Source: Spirochaetota bacterium
GTDB taxonomy: Bacteria; Spirochaetota; JAGLSM01
Assembly: GCA_023135745.1 (NCBI GenBank)
Contig: JAGLSM010000071.1
Span: forward strand, 1 to 8,152
Direction: 5' to 3'
DNA: 8,152 bases
Of this stretch, positions 1 through 6,599 are shown piece by piece (position 1 is the stretch's first letter; every line of letters starts with the position of its first letter). The position numbers were made by a program, and so were the translations under genes. The notes beneath the pieces are model-generated. The model saw nothing but the letters and a program-made list of their open reading frames with translations. It was not told the DNA's origin and did not search any database.

Positions 1-42
1 CTGTTGGCTTCGCCTTCGAAGGTTCAAATCCTTCTCCCCCCA
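1..42 (+). tRNA. tRNA-Tyr, 3' part only (5' end outside window)
   Basis: The T arm is clear: stem GAAGG at 18-22, loop TTCAAAT at 23-29, and stem CCTTC at 30-34. It is followed by a 7-nt acceptor strand TCCCCCC (35-41) and discriminator A (42). The bases before the T arm form the end of the anticodon stem (CTG) and a long variable arm with a GGC-TTC-GCC hairpin. This marks a class II tRNA (Tyr, Ser or Leu). The variable-arm and T-arm string CTTCGAAGGTTC followed by CCTTC is what bacterial tRNA-Tyr genes typically carry, so Tyr is preferred, but the anticodon lies outside the window. No CCA is encoded: AAA follows the discriminator, so CCA must be added by nucleotidyltransferase. Confidence 0.88.
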
Positions 43-74
43 AAAAAAGGGGTGCTTATGCGCCCCTTTTTTTT
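42..74 (+). terminator. Intrinsic terminator of the tRNA-Tyr transcript
   Basis: The stem GGGGTGC (49-55) pairs with GCGCCCC (60-66) across a TTAT loop, with one G-U pair. It is flanked by A7 (42-48) and T8 (67-74), which can extend the stem. This is a textbook Rho-independent terminator. Because of the A and T tracts on either side it could work in both directions. It begins directly after the tRNA discriminator base. Confidence 0.92.
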
Positions 75-85
75 ATCTAAAAACC

Positions 86-91
86 AGGGGG
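86..91 (+). promoter_or_regulatory. G-rich ribosome binding site of the small lipoprotein gene
   Basis: AGGGGG lies 6 nt before the ATG at 98. The string GGGGTG here (88-93) repeats the 5' arm of the terminator just upstream (49-54). The C-rich arm of that terminator (60-66) could therefore pair with it and hide the site. Confidence 0.6.
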
Positions 92-97
92 TGTACC

Positions 98-526
98 ATG
101 AATTTTATTAATCTTTCATGGATATCCATAAAACAAGTTTTACTTATTTTTTTATTTTCATTATTACTATCCGGCTGTTACCAGTCTTCATCAAAACCGA
201 TACTAATTATAGGCTCAGGTCTGGATGATAAAAATCATCGGATAAAGGAAAAGAAAAAAATATTTAAAACAAGTGAACCATTTTCTGTGGTATTAAAAAA
301 TGTGAAATTCACAGATTCAAAAATATCAATATCCATATACTCTATAAACAAAGACGGGAAAAAAACCAAATCCAGAACACAAACTGTGACAATAAATAAA
401 AAGTACAATTATCTCCAGATAAACCAGGCATTTTTCATACCCTTTCCCGGAAAATACATAATAGAATTCTCTCAACAGGGAAAACCTATCGCAGAAACTT
501 CTTTGATTATAAAGAAAGAACCTTAG
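98..526 (+). CDS. Small lipoprotein of unknown function
   Basis: This is a 142-residue exported lipoprotein that I do not recognise at family level. Residues 1-26 form a signal peptide: a hydrophobic core at about 13-24 and a lipobox L-S-G-C with the lipidated Cys at 27. The mature part is about 116 residues. It starts with a basic, polar linker (about 44-58), and the rest (about 58-140) looks all-beta, with alternating hydrophobic strands and a closing 'PGKYIIEF' strand of the kind seen in Ig-like or fibronectin-like sandwiches; this fold is a guess. The ATG at 98 has a G-rich ribosome site at 86-91. The stop is 1 nt before the next start, so translation is probably coupled to the ParB-like gene. 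Only 23 nt separate it from the tRNA terminator, leaving little room for its own promoter. Confidence 0.85.
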   Translation: MNFINLSWISIKQVLLIFLFSLLLSGCYQSSSKPILIIGSGLDDKNHRIKEKKKIFKTSEPFSVVLKNVKFTDSKISISIYSINKDGKKTKSRTQTVTINKKYNYLQINQAFFIPFPGKYIIEFSQQGKPIAETSLIIKKEP

Positions 527-527
527 A

Positions 528-1460
528 ATGCAATTAATGACAATAAGTATCAATAAACTTATTAAACAAAACAACCCATTCCGTCTTTCATATAAACAAC
601 CTTCAAAATCACTCATAGAATCCATAAATTTTTTCGGGATAATTTCACCGCCAAGACTGTTTGATATTGAAGGATCATACTATATCTTTGACGGAAACAA
701 GAGGATTACCGTATTACAAAATGCGGGCATTGAAAATACTGAATGTATAATTATAAAAACTGATAGTTTAAAAAAAGCTTTTAATATATTCCTGGAAGAA
801 AAATATCCCGTTCCTCCCTCCTCCTCCATAATAAAATCAAGAGGATATAAAACAGCTGTGAAATTTTTTAACCAAATTCCGGATCACGTACGCCTGAAGC
901 TTGGACTTCCCAAAAATAAAAATGACATTGAACTTATTGATATGATATTAAATCTTGATCAGGTTTCTGCTGCCTTTTTGGAAAATAATGAAATTTCCTT
1001 AAAACAAATAAGACCAATAATGCGTCTAGGCATTAAAAAAACATCTTATTTTATTGATAAACTGGCTATTCCATTATCATTGAATGCCAATAAATTTTCA
1101 AAAGCACTGGAAATTCTTGGAGACATTGAGACAGCAGGCAATAACTCACTTAAATTAATGGATTCATTTATTGGTAAAACAGAACTAAAACCCGAAAATA
1201 AAGCCAATATACGGGAGGATTTTTTTATTTATATAGATAAACTCAGAAGACCTGCTCTGAATAAAAACCTGGAAGAATTCTCGAAAATTTCAGAAAAACT
1301 TTTAGGACCGGACATAAGGCTGAATCCATTCAATTTTGAAAATAATAAAATTACCTTCTCATTTGACGCAAAGAACCCGGTAGAAGCTGTATCCCGGATC
1401 ACAACCCTCCAAAATGCGGTAAATGACAAAAATTTTACTGATCTATTTAAAAAAATTTAA
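528..1460 (+). CDS. ParB-like N-terminal domain protein
   Basis: This is a 310-residue cytoplasmic protein. Residues 5-80 match the ParB/sulfiredoxin-type N-terminal fold in order: 'NPFR' at 16-19, an L-x-x-S-I helix leading into 'GIISPP' at 37-42, and 'FDGNKRI' at 54-60. The last lies where true ParB proteins carry the GxRR box that contacts CTP. Residues about 133-168 are helical, with 'LENNEISLKQ' resembling the helix-turn-helix region after the ParB domain. The C-terminal half (about 185-310) is unassigned. It is not a canonical chromosomal ParB: no parA neighbour is visible and the GxRR box reads G-N-K-R. A second ATG at 537 would also fit, since neither start has a strong ribosome site. 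The gene begins 1 nt after the lipoprotein stop and is followed after 17 nt by the radical SAM gene, with which it may form a functional pair. DNA or CTP binding is inferred from the fold only. Confidence 0.85.
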   Translation: MQLMTISINKLIKQNNPFRLSYKQPSKSLIESINFFGIISPPRLFDIEGSYYIFDGNKRITVLQNAGIENTECIIIKTDSLKKAFNIFLEEKYPVPPSSSIIKSRGYKTAVKFFNQIPDHVRLKLGLPKNKNDIELIDMILNLDQVSAAFLENNEISLKQIRPIMRLGIKKTSYFIDKLAIPLSLNANKFSKALEILGDIETAGNNSLKLMDSFIGKTELKPENKANIREDFFIYIDKLRRPALNKNLEEFSKISEKLLGPDIRLNPFNFENNKITFSFDAKNPVEAVSRITTLQNAVNDKNFTDLFKKI

Positions 1461-1477
1461 TTATCGGATAATCAGAT

Positions 1478-2572
1478 ATGCAGGAAATAAAAATAGATAA
1501 GATATTTATTGATCCGGCTGCGGCTGATTACAAGTTAACAAAAAACATAGTCAAAAATGCTAAAGGTATAGAAATAATAACAGCAACTCCTGAAAAGGTA
1601 CTGGATTCATTTAGAAACTACGACAGTATCGATTCCTCTAAACTAAATTTAATGGTTACTCTTGATCACGGACGTCAGCTGAAAAGATGTCCCGGCACCA
1701 GAGGAATGATCTGCTGCAACTATTTTGTTATTAACCAGGGAGTCGGATGTCCATTTGACTGTTCTTATTGTTTCCTGCAGGATTTTTATAATCTCCCGGT
1801 TACTCTGATATATGCAAACCTTGATGATTTATTAATGGAGGTTAAGGAGCATACAACCAGGAACCCCTGCAAATTTTTCAGAATCGGAACAGGTGAAATG
1901 ACCGATTCACTGGCCTTTGATAATTTAACAGAACTGACAAAGATTCTGGTACCCTTTTTTAATGAAATCTCCAATGCAATGCTTGAGCTAAAAACTAAAT
2001 CCAAAAATATAGAAAATCTTCTTGAAATTAAGCACAGCAATAACGTGGTTGTTTCATGGAGCCTCAACCCTCAGTCCATTATTGACACAGATGAACTTTT
2101 TACAGCATCACTGGAAGAGAGAATCATATCAGCTGAAAAAATACAGAATGCCGGTTATAAACTTGCTTTTCATTTTGATCCCCTGATACTGATAAAAAAC
2201 TGGAAAAAAGAATACCTGTCAGTTATAAATATTTTGAAAAAACATATAAATCCTGAATCAATCCAATGGATTTCTCTTGGAACTTTCCGTTACAAACCGG
2301 GAATGAAAAAAACAATGGATATGCGATTCCCCCACAGCATCCTGACATCAGGAGAACATGTCCTTTCTCAGGACGGGAAGATGAGATATTTCAAAGAATT
2401 AAGACTTGAAATATATAAATATATATCGGATCAACTAAAAAACTGGCACGAGAGTATCTTTCTTTACTTTTGTATGGAAGACAGCGATATTTGGGAAAAA
2501 GTGCTTAAAAAAAACCCCCGGAATTTCAAGGATGTTGATATAATGTTTCAGAAAAGCATTTCATCTGATTAA
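1478..2572 (+). CDS. Radical SAM protein of the spore photoproduct lyase (SplB-like) family
   Basis: This is a 364-residue protein. The radical SAM cluster motif C-x3-C-x2-C is at C91, C95 and C98 ('CPFDCSYCFLQ'), which would bind a [4Fe-4S] cluster with S-adenosylmethionine. The residues around it, the 'YANLDDLL' stretch at 112-119, 'SLEERI' at 211-216 and the 'AGYKLAFHFDPL' segment at 225-236, follow the SplB/COG1533 layout. Spore photoproduct lyase repairs thymine dimers in spore DNA. This protein has 'GTGEMTDS' (137-144) where SplB has A-A-C-T-S-D, so the hydrogen-donor Cys is replaced by Gly by my alignment. It also has extra cysteines, C71 ('RCPGT') and C79-C80 ('ICCNY'), just before the cluster. 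The substrate is therefore open, and a plain photolyase annotation would be unsafe. The ATG at 1478 has only a weak ribosome site. It is 17 nt after the ParB-like gene and likely co-transcribed with it. Confidence 0.88.
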   Translation: MQEIKIDKIFIDPAAADYKLTKNIVKNAKGIEIITATPEKVLDSFRNYDSIDSSKLNLMVTLDHGRQLKRCPGTRGMICCNYFVINQGVGCPFDCSYCFLQDFYNLPVTLIYANLDDLLMEVKEHTTRNPCKFFRIGTGEMTDSLAFDNLTELTKILVPFFNEISNAMLELKTKSKNIENLLEIKHSNNVVVSWSLNPQSIIDTDELFTASLEERIISAEKIQNAGYKLAFHFDPLILIKNWKKEYLSVINILKKHINPESIQWISLGTFRYKPGMKKTMDMRFPHSILTSGEHVLSQDGKMRYFKELRLEIYKYISDQLKNWHESIFLYFCMEDSDIWEKVLKKNPRNFKDVDIMFQKSISSD

Positions 2573-2608
2573 TTTAAAATTGAACTGTATTTACTTAATA
2601 AAAAAACG

Positions 2609-2623
2609 TATTATTTAATAATA
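2609..2623. repeat. Short inverted repeat directly before the dehydrogenase ribosome site
   Basis: TATTAT (2609-2614), a TTA spacer, then ATAATA (2618-2623) ends exactly where the ribosome site GGAAGG begins (2624). It is perfect but made only of A and T, in an AT-rich gap, so it may be chance. It could be a small operator or a weak RNA hairpin. Confidence 0.3.
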
Positions 2624-2629
2624 GGAAGG
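2623..2629 (+). promoter_or_regulatory. Ribosome binding site of the dehydrogenase homologue
   Basis: AGGAAGG sits 7 nt before the ATG at 2637 and fixes that start. It is much stronger than the sites before the two preceding genes, which suggests higher or independent translation of this gene. Confidence 0.75.
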
Positions 2630-2636
2630 TATAAAA

Positions 2637-3488
2637 ATGGATTTTTTTGATAACATTACAATAGTTGGAGGAGGACTTCTCGGCAGGAGTCTTGCAAGAG
2701 CTATTGCAAGTAAAAAAATCGCTATAACTCTGATTGACCGTGATCCGGCTAAAATTGATAAAATAACAAAATGTCTGGAAGACGACCTTAACCATGCAAT
2801 AACTAAATGGGCTCTAACTGAAAGTGAAAAAAACTCAATCATGAGAAAGATCACCATTACTCATGATATGAATTTAGTTAAAAAATCCGGAATTATAATA
2901 GAATGTATAAATGAAGATTTCGAACTAAAAGCAAATATGTTGACAAAATTGGATAAGCTGGCAAAAGATCAGGCATTATTTGTAACAACAACATCATCAT
3001 TAAGTATTACAAAACTCGGAGCCAAAGTATCAAGACCCGAACTGCTCATTGGAATGAACTTTCTACTCCCGGTTCAGACAGTACCAATAGTTGAAGTAGT
3101 ACGAGGACTTAAGACTTCCGATAAGACAATGGAAAATGTAAGAAGATTTGCCAATTTAATGGGCAAAGAGGTTATCACTGTTTATGAGTACCCCGGATAC
3201 GTAACAACAAGAGTTATAATTCCATTGATCAATGAAGCAATGTATGTAGTAATGGAAGGGGTCGCTTCAGCGGAAGATGTAGACAAAGCGATCAAGTTAG
3301 GATATAATTTTCCAAAAGGACCGTTATCCCTTGCGGATTCTATCGGGCTTGATACGGTACTTCAATGGATGGAGCAGTTATTCCATGAACTTGGTGATTT
3401 GAAATACAGGCCCTGTCCAACTTTGAGAAAGCTGGTCTATGCCAATCATCTGGGAGTAAAAACCGGTGAAGGTTTTTTTAAATATTAA
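2637..3488 (+). CDS. 3-hydroxyacyl-CoA dehydrogenase family protein with altered catalytic residues
   Basis: This is a 283-residue, full-length member of the 3-hydroxyacyl/3-hydroxybutyryl-CoA dehydrogenase family. The N-terminal Rossmann domain has G-G-G-L-L-G at 11-16 and acidic D34 after the second strand, which favours NAD+. The C-terminal domain spans about 186-283 and ends with the typical 'GVKTGEGFFKY'. Family members oxidise (S)-3-hydroxyacyl-CoA with a His-Glu pair, helped by Ser and Asn. Here the usual H-F-F-N-P reads N141-F-L-L-P145, so the catalytic His is Asn. The partner Glu is kept at E153, Ser at S120, and the Asn of 'PGFIVNR' is T191 ('PGYVTTR'). The spacings between these positions match the human enzyme (21, 12 and 50 residues), so the alignment is firm. 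It may be inactive on the standard substrate, act on another one, or have a binding role. It probably shares a transcript with the genes on either side. Confidence 0.9.
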   Translation: MDFFDNITIVGGGLLGRSLARAIASKKIAITLIDRDPAKIDKITKCLEDDLNHAITKWALTESEKNSIMRKITITHDMNLVKKSGIIIECINEDFELKANMLTKLDKLAKDQALFVTTTSSLSITKLGAKVSRPELLIGMNFLLPVQTVPIVEVVRGLKTSDKTMENVRRFANLMGKEVITVYEYPGYVTTRVIIPLINEAMYVVMEGVASAEDVDKAIKLGYNFPKGPLSLADSIGLDTVLQWMEQLFHELGDLKYRPCPTLRKLVYANHLGVKTGEGFFKY

Positions 3489-3494
3489 AAGGAG
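3488..3494 (+). promoter_or_regulatory. Ribosome binding site that fixes the membrane-protein start
   Basis: AAAGGAG overlaps the end of the dehydrogenase stop codon and lies 7 nt before the ATG at 3502. It selects that ATG over an in-frame ATG at 3466 inside the dehydrogenase gene. Confidence 0.85.
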
Positions 3495-3501
3495 ATTAGA
3501 A

Positions 3502-3810
3502 ATGAAAAAATTTTTTGTTGTATTTGTAAGCTTTTCTTTAATCGCGCTTGCTATTTTAAGTAAAAAGATATTTGCCATCCCGTTTGGTCAATTCATTCTC
3601 TACACTATTCCGCCGCTGATTCTCGGACTTCTTGTTCTATCATCAATTTTTGAAAAAAAACAGGGTATCCTGGCTTTTTCAATTGTAGCGGCAGCCTTGT
3701 TTGTTTATCTCCTGCTGATTGATAAAAATATGACTCATAAATTTTATATAATATCTGCTGTTGCTTCCGGATTAGGAGCAATGATATATCTTTTTCAAGT
3801 AAAAGAATAA
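3502..3810 (+). CDS. Small four-helix integral membrane protein, unknown function
   Basis: This is a 102-residue, very hydrophobic protein I cannot place in a named family. Four membrane segments are likely at about 3-19, 30-50, 54-73 and 81-99. They are separated by short loops with Lys-rich pieces (K21-K22, 'EKKQ' at 51-54, 'DKNMTHK' at 74-80). There are no enzyme motifs, cysteines or histidine clusters, and only one His. The start at 3502 follows a good AAAGGAG site. The longer frame from 3466 would add 12 charged residues overlapping the dehydrogenase and has no ribosome site. The gene starts 13 nt after the dehydrogenase stop and is the last of the five-gene set, closed by the hairpin at 3823-3847. 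Confidence 0.8.
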   Translation: MKKFFVVFVSFSLIALAILSKKIFAIPFGQFILYTIPPLILGLLVLSSIFEKKQGILAFSIVAAALFVYLLLIDKNMTHKFYIISAVASGLGAMIYLFQVKE

Positions 3811-3822
3811 AGATAAAAGTAT

Positions 3823-3847
3823 AAAAGGGATCATTCAGATCCCTTTT
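3823..3847 (+). terminator. Intrinsic terminator ending the five-gene set
   Basis: A perfect 10-bp inverted repeat pairs AAAAGGGATC (3823-3832) with GATCCCTTTT (3838-3847) over a 5-nt ATTCA loop. It lies 12 nt after the membrane-protein stop. The T run is only four, so it may leak into the next gene, and its A/T ends allow action on both strands. Confidence 0.82.
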
Positions 3848-3873
3848 AAAATATGGTTTTATAAGGTCTGCCG

Positions 3874-6525
3874 GTGTTTTTTAAAAAACTTTTATTATAT
3901 TCAATCATTGTTATCTCAGTATTTACAGCCTCCTGTATAGATACTCCAAATACATTCTATAAAAAGACATCCGTGTTTAAACCTTTTTTATCCAATAAAA
4001 TATTTCTGCAGCATACAGCCGGGCTTTCCAGCTCTATAGTACAATCGCCTGACAATAAACAGCTTGCCTTTTCAAACAGGGACAAAGTTTTAAAAATATA
4101 CTCGATTAAAAACAAAGAACTTCTTTATTCCAAACAGCTGACCGGAAAACATACCTTTATAAAATACATTAATTCAGGAAAGCATCTTATTATTGCAAGC
4201 GGGAAAATTATTTTCCTTCTGAATACCGTGAATTTTTCAATTATTAAAAGTAAATCCTTCACGTCTAAAATAACAGGCCTTGCGTCAAGCACCCATTATA
4301 TTACACTTAATCTTGACCAAAAAGAAATACTCATATTGAGCTATAATGATTTTAATGAAATTGAAAGACTAATGATACCCTCAGTCAAACAGATGATCAT
4401 TTTAAATACTCAGGAAAAACAAAGTATTCTTGTAATAGATCAGGTTAGAACAATCTTTTTCTATCAATTTGACAAAAAAAATAAAACCTTTCTACTCCGC
4501 AAATTATTCCGAAATCATTTTTACTTAAATTCATCAAAAGAAAAAAAGCTGATAGCACTTTATAACGCCAACCTGTTAAAAATTGTTTTTATAAGCACAG
4601 AAAACTTTGCGATTTATTCACAAAAATACTATCCATTTTACTGGAAAGAATTCCTGCTCAATAACAGCCTGAGCACTCTTTTTTATATTCAAAAAAACAA
4701 ACTATTTGCTCAGAATATCAATAGCAAAAAACCTTCCTTTGTATTTTCTTCTGATAAAGATATTAATATCTCAAACCTGAATCTAACATCTATGGAAAAA
4801 ACTCTTGGGATTTTATTAAAAAAAGAAAATGAAAAAGACGGATTTATCGCCCTTGGGAAAATAAAATGGGGCAAGACAAAAACACCTGATGCACTGGAAC
4901 TTATTTTCAGTCTCAATAAAACAAACATAAGTATTCAGGAGCAAATTGATAAAGCAAACCCGGGGGATACAATTCATCTTGGGCGTGGAATCTATACCGG
5001 AACACTCAAATTAAAATCAAATATTATTATAAAGGGAAAAGGTAAATCTGAAACAATCCTGATCAATTCAAAAAACAAATCAAATATTTACGCTGAAAAT
5101 GTTACAAACGTAAAAATAGAAAATTGCAGTCTATATAATTTTCAAGGAAATAAAAACTGCGGAATACAAGTTAAAAACAGCAAAATCAAAATCAATAACA
5201 CCAGAATTTTCAATATGCCTCTTACCGCGATTGAAGCTTCCGGAAAAAAAACACATGTCATTATAAACAATCTGTCAATTTCAAACTCAGGCACCGGCAT
5301 ATTCCTTCACTCCGGAGCGCAGATGCTCATAGAGAATTCACAAATATTTAATATTGTAAATAATGGAATTTCAATATGGGATAAAGCAATATTAAATATT
5401 ACAGACAGCTCAATAATAAAATGCAGTAAAAATGGGCTTAACGTGGTTAATGGAAGCGTTTTAAAAGCAAAAAAAATAAAAATTGATGGATGTAAAAATA
5501 TCGGTATCTCGTCAATATTCAACAGTAAGATTTATCTTTCATCTTCTGACGTGTCTTTAAATAGCGGCGGAGGTATATTATCATTTAATTCTAAAATAGT
5601 ACTTATTAACTGTAATATATTAAAAAATACAGAATTCGGACTAATGCTTAAAATGTACTCCAAAGCAGATATAACAAAATCAGGAATACTCGGTAATAAT
5701 GGGAACGGTCTTGTAGTCTTAAAGAGCCGTCTAAATGCATCCGGTCTAAAAATAGAAAATAATCTTGTTAATGGACTTGTCCTCTTAAATAAAGTTTCAA
5801 TTCTACTAAAAAATTCCTCAATGAACTCCAATAAGGAATATGGCATTTTTTCTTCGCATAATTCTGAAGCAAATTTTGAAAACTGCCGAATTTCTTATAA
5901 TACAAAAGGCGGATTGTTTTCAATAGGAAAATCACGGACGGTCATTAAATATAGTTCATTTATCAATAACCAAAAAGACGGTCTTGTCTTATTAAATAAA
6001 TCATGGGTTAAAATATCAAAGAGCAGGATAAGCAGTAACAAACGTCACGGACTGCTTCTACAGAATCAATCACTTACAGATATAGCCGGATCTTTTATAA
6101 ATAATAATAAACGTAATGGAGTTATCTTTTACGATTCTACAGGCGGTCTTTTTAATAATACAATATTGTACAATAATCAAAAGGGTATCCACACAAGAGA
6201 TAAATCAGCTATAGTACTAAAACAATCCGGAATCTATAAGAACCGGATCTTCGGCCTGCAGAATAAATCATCCAATAGAATTCTTGTAATCTCTTCAGTA
6301 TTCTGGAAAAACAATACCGGTATATATAAGGATATAAATGCATCAAAGGTAATTTCTCATAACTGTCTTTTTTGGAAAAATAAAAACAACTTTTACGGCC
6401 AAAAGAAGGGTCCTCTTTTTCAGGAAACAGACCCCAAATTAATTAACCTTTTTATACCGAAAAATTCCATATTACGCAAAAATGAAATAGGCCCCAGACT
6501 TACCACAAAAGCATTTACCAATTAA
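3874..6525 (+). CDS. Large lipoprotein: seven-bladed propeller plus right-handed parallel beta-helix
   Basis: This is an 883-residue exported protein with a GTG start, preceded by TAAGG at 3862-3866. Residues 1-20 are a signal peptide. 'FTASC' puts a likely lipidated Cys at 21, though Thr at -3 is atypical. Residues about 47-333 divide into seven weakly similar all-beta units of 39-44 residues, which I read as a degenerate WD40-like propeller. At 353 a classic beta-helix entry begins ('IQEQIDKANPGDTIHLGRG'), as in DUF1565/NosD/pectate-lyase-like proteins. From about 407 to 838, Gly-hydrophobic rungs repeat every 22-23 residues, with Gly at 475, 498, 521, 544, 567, 589, 612, 634, 657, 680, 703, 726, 749, 771, 794 and 816. 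A capping 'DPKLIN' follows at 853-858. Such helices bind or cleave polysaccharide or act as adhesins. I see no catalytic set, so binding or scaffolding is likelier. It follows a terminator by 26 nt. Confidence 0.9.
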   Translation: MFFKKLLLYSIIVISVFTASCIDTPNTFYKKTSVFKPFLSNKIFLQHTAGLSSSIVQSPDNKQLAFSNRDKVLKIYSIKNKELLYSKQLTGKHTFIKYINSGKHLIIASGKIIFLLNTVNFSIIKSKSFTSKITGLASSTHYITLNLDQKEILILSYNDFNEIERLMIPSVKQMIILNTQEKQSILVIDQVRTIFFYQFDKKNKTFLLRKLFRNHFYLNSSKEKKLIALYNANLLKIVFISTENFAIYSQKYYPFYWKEFLLNNSLSTLFYIQKNKLFAQNINSKKPSFVFSSDKDINISNLNLTSMEKTLGILLKKENEKDGFIALGKIKWGKTKTPDALELIFSLNKTNISIQEQIDKANPGDTIHLGRGIYTGTLKLKSNIIIKGKGKSETILINSKNKSNIYAENVTNVKIENCSLYNFQGNKNCGIQVKNSKIKINNTRIFNMPLTAIEASGKKTHVIINNLSISNSGTGIFLHSGAQMLIENSQIFNIVNNGISIWDKAILNITDSSIIKCSKNGLNVVNGSVLKAKKIKIDGCKNIGISSIFNSKIYLSSSDVSLNSGGGILSFNSKIVLINCNILKNTEFGLMLKMYSKADITKSGILGNNGNGLVVLKSRLNASGLKIENNLVNGLVLLNKVSILLKNSSMNSNKEYGIFSSHNSEANFENCRISYNTKGGLFSIGKSRTVIKYSSFINNQKDGLVLLNKSWVKISKSRISSNKRHGLLLQNQSLTDIAGSFINNNKRNGVIFYDSTGGLFNNTILYNNQKGIHTRDKSAIVLKQSGIYKNRIFGLQNKSSNRILVISSVFWKNNTGIYKDINASKVISHNCLFWKNKNNFYGQKKGPLFQETDPKLINLFIPKNSILRKNEIGPRLTTKAFTN
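4930..6423 (+). repeat. Coding tandem array of about 69-nt beta-helix rungs
   Basis: This segment encodes residues 353-850 of the large lipoprotein. The protein period of 22-23 residues gives a 66-69 nt period in DNA, visible as recurring GGx-(C/A)Tx codons. The DNA copies are diverged, so this is an old internal duplication and not a fresh satellite. The closest pair is 'GLVLLNK' at residues 634-640 and 703-709, exactly three rungs apart. Confidence 0.8.
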
Positions 6526-6544
6526 TTATTAAAATTGGTATTTT
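6516..6544. terminator. Weak candidate hairpin at the convergent gene ends
   Basis: TACCAATT (6516-6523) and AATTGGTA (6533-6540) form an 8-bp repeat over a 9-nt loop, followed by TTTT. It overlaps the lipoprotein stop codon (6523-6525). The stem is AT-rich and the T run short, so terminator function is only possible. It is the best candidate in the 74-nt gap between the convergent genes. Confidence 0.35.
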
Positions 6545-6599
6545 GAAATAGGATGTATCTCAGGATTCATTGAGAAGTGAGGCATAAAATAAATGATAA

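Noticed and set aside
1..42. tRNA-Ser or tRNA-Leu instead of tRNA-Tyr.
   Set aside because: Both also have long variable arms, but the variable arm and T-arm sequence match the usual tRNA-Tyr pattern better. It is not fully excluded because the anticodon is outside the window.
2590..2619. Possible promoter before the dehydrogenase gene (TTTACT, 18 nt, TTTAAT).
   Set aside because: The predicted start would fall inside the ribosome site, and matches like this are expected in an AT-rich gap.
3466..3501. In-frame ATG that would lengthen the small membrane protein by 12 residues.
   Set aside because: It lies inside the dehydrogenase gene, has no ribosome site and adds charged residues before the first membrane segment. 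The ATG at 3502 has a good AAAGGAG.
5532..5846. Opposite-strand open frame inside the beta-helix gene, with similar ones at 326-625, 1229-1429, 1786-2067 and 4710-4928.
   Set aside because: Each lies fully or mainly within a well-supported gene on the other strand, and their translations show no recognisable domain.
5092..6387. A 69-nt periodicity that could suggest a satellite or CRISPR-like array.
   Set aside because: The copies differ strongly in DNA and the period follows the protein beta-helix rungs in a continuous frame.
6558..6575. Small hairpin TCTCA / TGAGA in the convergent gap.
   Set aside because: It has only five pairs over an 8-nt loop and no T run on either strand.
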